Shown one piece after another: positions 61,192 to 64,000 of a DNA stretch of 64,000 bases (position 1 is the first letter of the stretch; every line of letters starts with the position of its first letter). The notes beneath the pieces were generated by a model. The model was not told the origin of the DNA. It did not search any database and worked only from the letters and a program-made list of their open reading frames with translations. Position numbers and translations under genes: made by a program. This DNA comes from Neofamilia massiliensis. GTDB lineage: Bacteria > Bacillota > Clostridia > Tissierellales > Peptoniphilaceae. The DNA is taken from positions 190,409-254,408 of the forward strand of contig NZ_CYUJ01000003.1 of assembly GCF_001299475.1 (NCBI RefSeq). Direction: 5' to 3'.

Positions 61192-63000
61192 CTATTTGCC
61201 TTCAAGTTCGTCTGTCAACTCTTCTATTTTATTAACAACTCCGTCTAAATACTTTAAGGTATCTCTTAGAGCCTGGTCAGTTGTAATATCAACTCCTGCA
61301 ATTTTTGCAAGGCCAACTGGATTTTCAGTTCCTCCAGCCTTTAAAGTCTTTCTCCAAGCATCAACTGCTGGCTGACCTTCTTTTACAATTTTTTGAGACA
61401 CAACTGTTCCAATTGTTAGGCCTGCTGAATAAGTGTAAGGATATAGGCCCCTGTAATAGTGAAGCTGTCTCATCCACGTTAATTCTGCCCCGGAAGTCAA
61501 GTCAACTGTATCTCCCCAGAATTTTTCTAGAGTTTCCATAAATAATTTATTTAAAACTGTGGCGTTTATGCCTTGGCCCTTGTCTACTAGCTTATAAACT
61601 TCTCTTTGGAAGTGGGCTTCTAGTAGATGGGTTACCATGTTGTGGTAGTAGGTCCTTGAAATTATTGATGAGTAGACAAATCTTTGGAAGGCTGGGTCGT
61701 CATTCCAAGTTAGCATGTCGTTACCAATAATAAGTTCATTAGTTGTTGATGGTGACTCTATAAAGTAAAGGCTTGGTCTAGTGTTAGTTAGGTTTTGGGC
61801 CTTGCCTGCTAGGCTAAAGTGGCCTGCGTGACCTAGTTCGTGACCTAAAACAAATAAGTCTTCTAGAGATCCTGTCCATGAATTTAAAATATATGGATGA
61901 ACTCCATAAGGTGATGAACAGAAGGCTCCATTTTCTTTGCCATCGTTAATTGGAAAGTCAATCCATCTTTCGTCAAAGGCTTTTCTAATCATTTCAACAT
62001 AGTCGTCACCTAAAACTTTTAAGCCTTCTATTAGCTTGTCCTTAGATTCTTCTATAGTTATTGTCTCTGTAAAGTCTGGGTCTAAGGCGATTTTTAAATC
62101 TGCATAAGTTAATTTGTCTAGCTTGTTTACTCTTTTAATTAGATTTACATACCTTCTCATTATTGGTGCAAAGTCTTCCATTAGGATGTCAATTTGCCTG
62201 TCATACATTTCTCTAGTTACTTCTTGGTCAAATAATAAATAGTCTATTACTGAATCAAAACCACGCAAGTTGGCTAGAGATTTTTCCTTATAGACTTGAG
62301 CTGACATTGTTGCTGCCATAGTGTTTTGATACTTTCTTAGGTCTTTGGAAAAGGCGTCAAAGGCTGCCCTTCTTACTTCTGTATCCTTTAACCCTTCGTA
62401 GTAGTTTTCAAAAAGTACAAAGGAGTTTGGGTAAGTTTTTCCACCTACTTCAAAGTCTTCAAAGGTCAAGTCTGCGTGTTTTGCTTGGGCATAAATTGAA
62501 TAAGGTCCGTCAAAAACCCTAGACAGAGATGATAAGGCTTGTTCAACATCTGCGCCTAGGTAGTGGGCCTTTTGTCTCAAAACGTCTTTTATTAGTGACT
62601 TGTTAGCTGGGATTTTTCCTGCTTCTTTTAAAATTTCTTCATCAAGTTGGATAAGGTCGCTTTCAACAAAGGAAAGTTTTTCTGCCATTAGGGCTCCAAC
62701 GTTAGCTGCATAGGCTTCGTATTCTTGGAAGCTGTGGTTGCCTTGGTCTGTTGTTATTTGTAAATAGGCATAGCCTGCAAAACGATTGTATCTTTGGTAA
62801 ATATCTTCGTAGGCTTCTCTCATTTTTGTAATTGAGTCTACGTCTTTGATTTTTCCCTTGTAAGTTTTTTCAAAAGTTTCTAGGTCTTTAGCAACTTGGT
62901 CAAGACCTTGTTTAAATTCATTTTCGTCCTTGGCCATGGCTGATAGGTCCCAGGTATATTTTTCGTCTACCTCACTTCTCTTAACACTTTTTAATTCCAT
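61192..63000 (-). CDS. pepF: Oligoendopeptidase F
   Basis: M3-family zinc metallopeptidase that cleaves short peptides in the cytoplasm. The zinc motif HELGHAGH (HExxH) is present in LFVLGHELGHAGHFSLAG, followed by the third-ligand region FIESPSTTNELI. The N-terminal helical region (KYTWDLSAMAKDENEF) is typical, as is the length of 602 residues. GGAGG precedes the ATG. It lies 10 bp after a histidine phosphatase gene, with which it is probably co-transcribed. Confidence 0.95.
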   Translation of the reverse strand: MELKSVKRSEVDEKYTWDLSAMAKDENEFKQGLDQVAKDLETFEKTYKGKIKDVDSITKMREAYEDIYQRYNRFAGYAYLQITTDQGNHSFQEYEAYAANVGALMAEKLSFVESDLIQLDEEILKEAGKIPANKSLIKDVLRQKAHYLGADVEQALSSLSRVFDGPYSIYAQAKHADLTFEDFEVGGKTYPNSFVLFENYYEGLKDTEVRRAAFDAFSKDLRKYQNTMAATMSAQVYKEKSLANLRGFDSVIDYLLFDQEVTREMYDRQIDILMEDFAPIMRRYVNLIKRVNKLDKLTYADLKIALDPDFTETITIEESKDKLIEGLKVLGDDYVEMIRKAFDERWIDFPINDGKENGAFCSSPYGVHPYILNSWTGSLEDLFVLGHELGHAGHFSLAGKAQNLTNTRPSLYFIESPSTTNELIIGNDMLTWNDDPAFQRFVYSSIISRTYYHNMVTHLLEAHFQREVYKLVDKGQGINATVLNKLFMETLEKFWGDTVDLTSGAELTWMRQLHYYRGLYPYTYSAGLTIGTVVSQKIVKEGQPAVDAWRKTLKAGGTENPVGLAKIAGVDITTDQALRDTLKYLDGVVNKIEELTDELEGK

Positions 63001-63010
63001 TTTTTCCTCC

Positions 63011-63613
63011 TTAAGATAAATGTTCTAAACAGTTTTCTTCTATTATATTGTACTTTCCATTTTCGTATTTAATGTGAGACAGGGATGTTCCTGCTGGCAA
63101 AACTCTTTTGCTTATATCTTTTAATTCTTTGCCTTCAAAAATATTTAAAAGCATCATATAAGTTAGGCCATGGGTTACAATTAAAATCGAATCATGGTCT
63201 TCGTTTTTTAAATCCTCTACAAAGTCTCTTACCCTTTTTTCAAAGTCTTTAAAAGTTTCTCCGCCAGGAGTTGGTTGGTAGGCATCTGGATTTGTCTTGT
63301 AGGCTTTGAATTTTTCTGGATAAGTTTTTTCTATGTCTTCATAAAACATGCCTTCCCACTTGCCTACGCCAATTTCTCTTAGGGCTTTTAAGGGTCTAAC
63401 TTTGTCTCTTGATCCGATAATTATCTCAGCCGTGTCTATGGCTCTTTTTAAATCTGAGCTATAAGCTAGGTCGATGTTTTTATTTTTTAATCTAAGGCCA
63501 AGTTTTTTTGCATCTTCCCTTCCCTTTTCTGTTAAAGGTGAGTCTAGGTGGCCTTGGATTTTATTTATTAAATTCCATTCAGTTTGTCCGTGTCTGGTTA
63601 TATATATATCCAT
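63011..63613 (-). CDS. Histidine phosphatase family protein (phosphoglycerate-mutase-like)
   Basis: The catalytic motif YITRHGQTEWN (RHG, phospho-His acceptor) is near residue 4. Further motifs are YSSDLKRAIDTAEII, EIGVGKWEGM and VTHGLTYMMLL (second His). The product has 200 residues, the size of GpmB/CobC-like phosphatases rather than of full phosphoglycerate mutase (about 230-250). With cbiB nearby an alpha-ribazole phosphatase role is possible, but it is not in that operon. Substrate unassigned. Confidence 0.88.
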   Translation of the reverse strand: MDIYITRHGQTEWNLINKIQGHLDSPLTEKGREDAKKLGLRLKNKNIDLAYSSDLKRAIDTAEIIIGSRDKVRPLKALREIGVGKWEGMFYEDIEKTYPEKFKAYKTNPDAYQPTPGGETFKDFEKRVRDFVEDLKNEDHDSILIVTHGLTYMMLLNIFEGKELKDISKRVLPAGTSLSHIKYENGKYNIIEENCLEHLS

Positions 63614-63680
63614 TTAATCCTCCAAGGTCTATTATATCAAAGGATGAGTCTTTGTGTTATAATATTTTTTAGGTGATGAA

Positions 63681-64000
63681 ATGGCATTTGATGGAATTGT
63701 AACTGGGGCCTTAGTAGAAGAATTAAAGTCTACCTTAGTTGGCCTTAGAGTTGATAAAATATATCAAGTTGAAAATGATGAAATAAATATTAGTTTTAGA
63801 AAATTTAGGCTGTTAATTTCCTCTTCTGGCAACAACCCGAGAATTTATTTGACAGAAGAAAAAAAGGACAGCCCACAAAAGGCGCCGATTTTTTCTATGG
63901 TTTTGAGAAAACATTTAAATGGCGCGATTTTAAAAGATGTAGTCCAATATGGCAACGACAGAGTTATTGAACTGGTCTTTGATGCCTGGGATGACTTTAG
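63681..64000 (+). CDS. rqcH: Rqc2 homologue RqcH (NFACT protein), N-terminal part; runs off the window
   Basis: Begins MAFDGIVTGALVEELKSTLV, the standard start of the RqcH/FbpA (fibronectin-binding-protein-like) family. It continues with DKIYQVENDEINISF, PRIYLTEEKKDSP and FSMVLRKHLNGAIL, all NFACT-N domain. RqcH recruits Ala-tRNA to add alanine tails to stalled chains on 50S subunits. AGGTGAT lies upstream of the ATG. About 106 of roughly 580 residues are inside the window. It is divergent from the histidine phosphatase gene, with a gap of 67 bp. Confidence 0.92.
   Translation, partial: MAFDGIVTGALVEELKSTLVGLRVDKIYQVENDEINISFRKFRLLISSSGNNPRIYLTEEKKDSPQKAPIFSMVLRKHLNGAILKDVVQYGNDRVIELVFDAWDDF

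Overview
The window is AT-rich chromosomal DNA from a low-GC Gram-positive bacterium. Gene content and order point to an anaerobic Firmicute of the Peptoniphilaceae/Tissierellia type; this placement is inferred from the proteins and synteny, not from a 16S gene. Support comes from a B. subtilis-like macromolecular-synthesis block (dgt-dnaG-rpoD-trmK-nif3 next to ybeY-era-recO-glyQS), a one-chain clostridial-type PurL, a type-B-like RNase P RNA, a T-box leader and Gram-positive ribosome binding sites. No tRNA, 16S/23S rRNA or CRISPR array was seen.

Layout. 0-19 kb, nearly all minus strand: rnpB and purD; then nif3, trmK, rpoD, dnaG, dgt; the PPDK regulator and a CcpN-like repressor; glyS, glyQ, recO, era, a DgkA-PAP2 fusion, ybeY, phoH; and nfeD-floA with a small membrane gene. 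19-27.7 kb: a maltose/maltodextrin operon (malE, a small membrane gene, malF, malG, malK, malQ) that runs on into a GNAT gene and a hemerythrin-like gene, with a CcpA-type cre site at the malE promoter. 27.8-30.5 kb: an amino-acid ABC transporter behind a T-box whose specifier reads most simply as AAA (lysine). 30.6-34.5 kb: purL behind an unassigned structured leader with a 35-codon ORF and an intrinsic terminator. 34.5-36.7 kb: a GNAT gene broken by one in-frame stop, a MATE exporter and a 49-residue membrane protein. 36.9-38.4 kb: a complete ISL3-family insertion sequence with 8-bp target duplication, sitting in the loop of the murA terminator. 38.4-45 kb: murA, copA, leuS. 45-49.4 kb: a catabolic cassette (transporter, nitrilase-family amidase, M20 amidohydrolase, RpiR regulator) whose base usage looks different from its neighbours. 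49.5-54.7 kb: an accessory stretch with a HEPN + PD-(D/E)XK protein, an XRE regulator with membrane tail, a membrane protein behind a second leader-ORF/terminator arrangement, and a large SLH-like lipoprotein. 54.7-56.5 kb: cbiB and a CobQ homologue lacking its glutaminase domain. 56.7-61 kb, plus strand: an ABC ATPase, CARDB-like surface protein and MacB/FtsX-like permease operon. 61-64 kb: pepF, a histidine phosphatase and the start of rqcH.

Most unusual points: a degenerate PurS/PurL-N-like domain fused to the C-terminus of PurD; two promoter-leader ORF-terminator arrangements (purL and a membrane protein) that look like attenuators; the IS inside a terminator loop; the GATase-less CobQ; the HEPN-nuclease protein; and the 62-bp ATPase/CARDB overlap, where one lysine/glutamate-biased DNA stretch encodes an acidic tail in one frame and a basic signal-peptide n-region in another.
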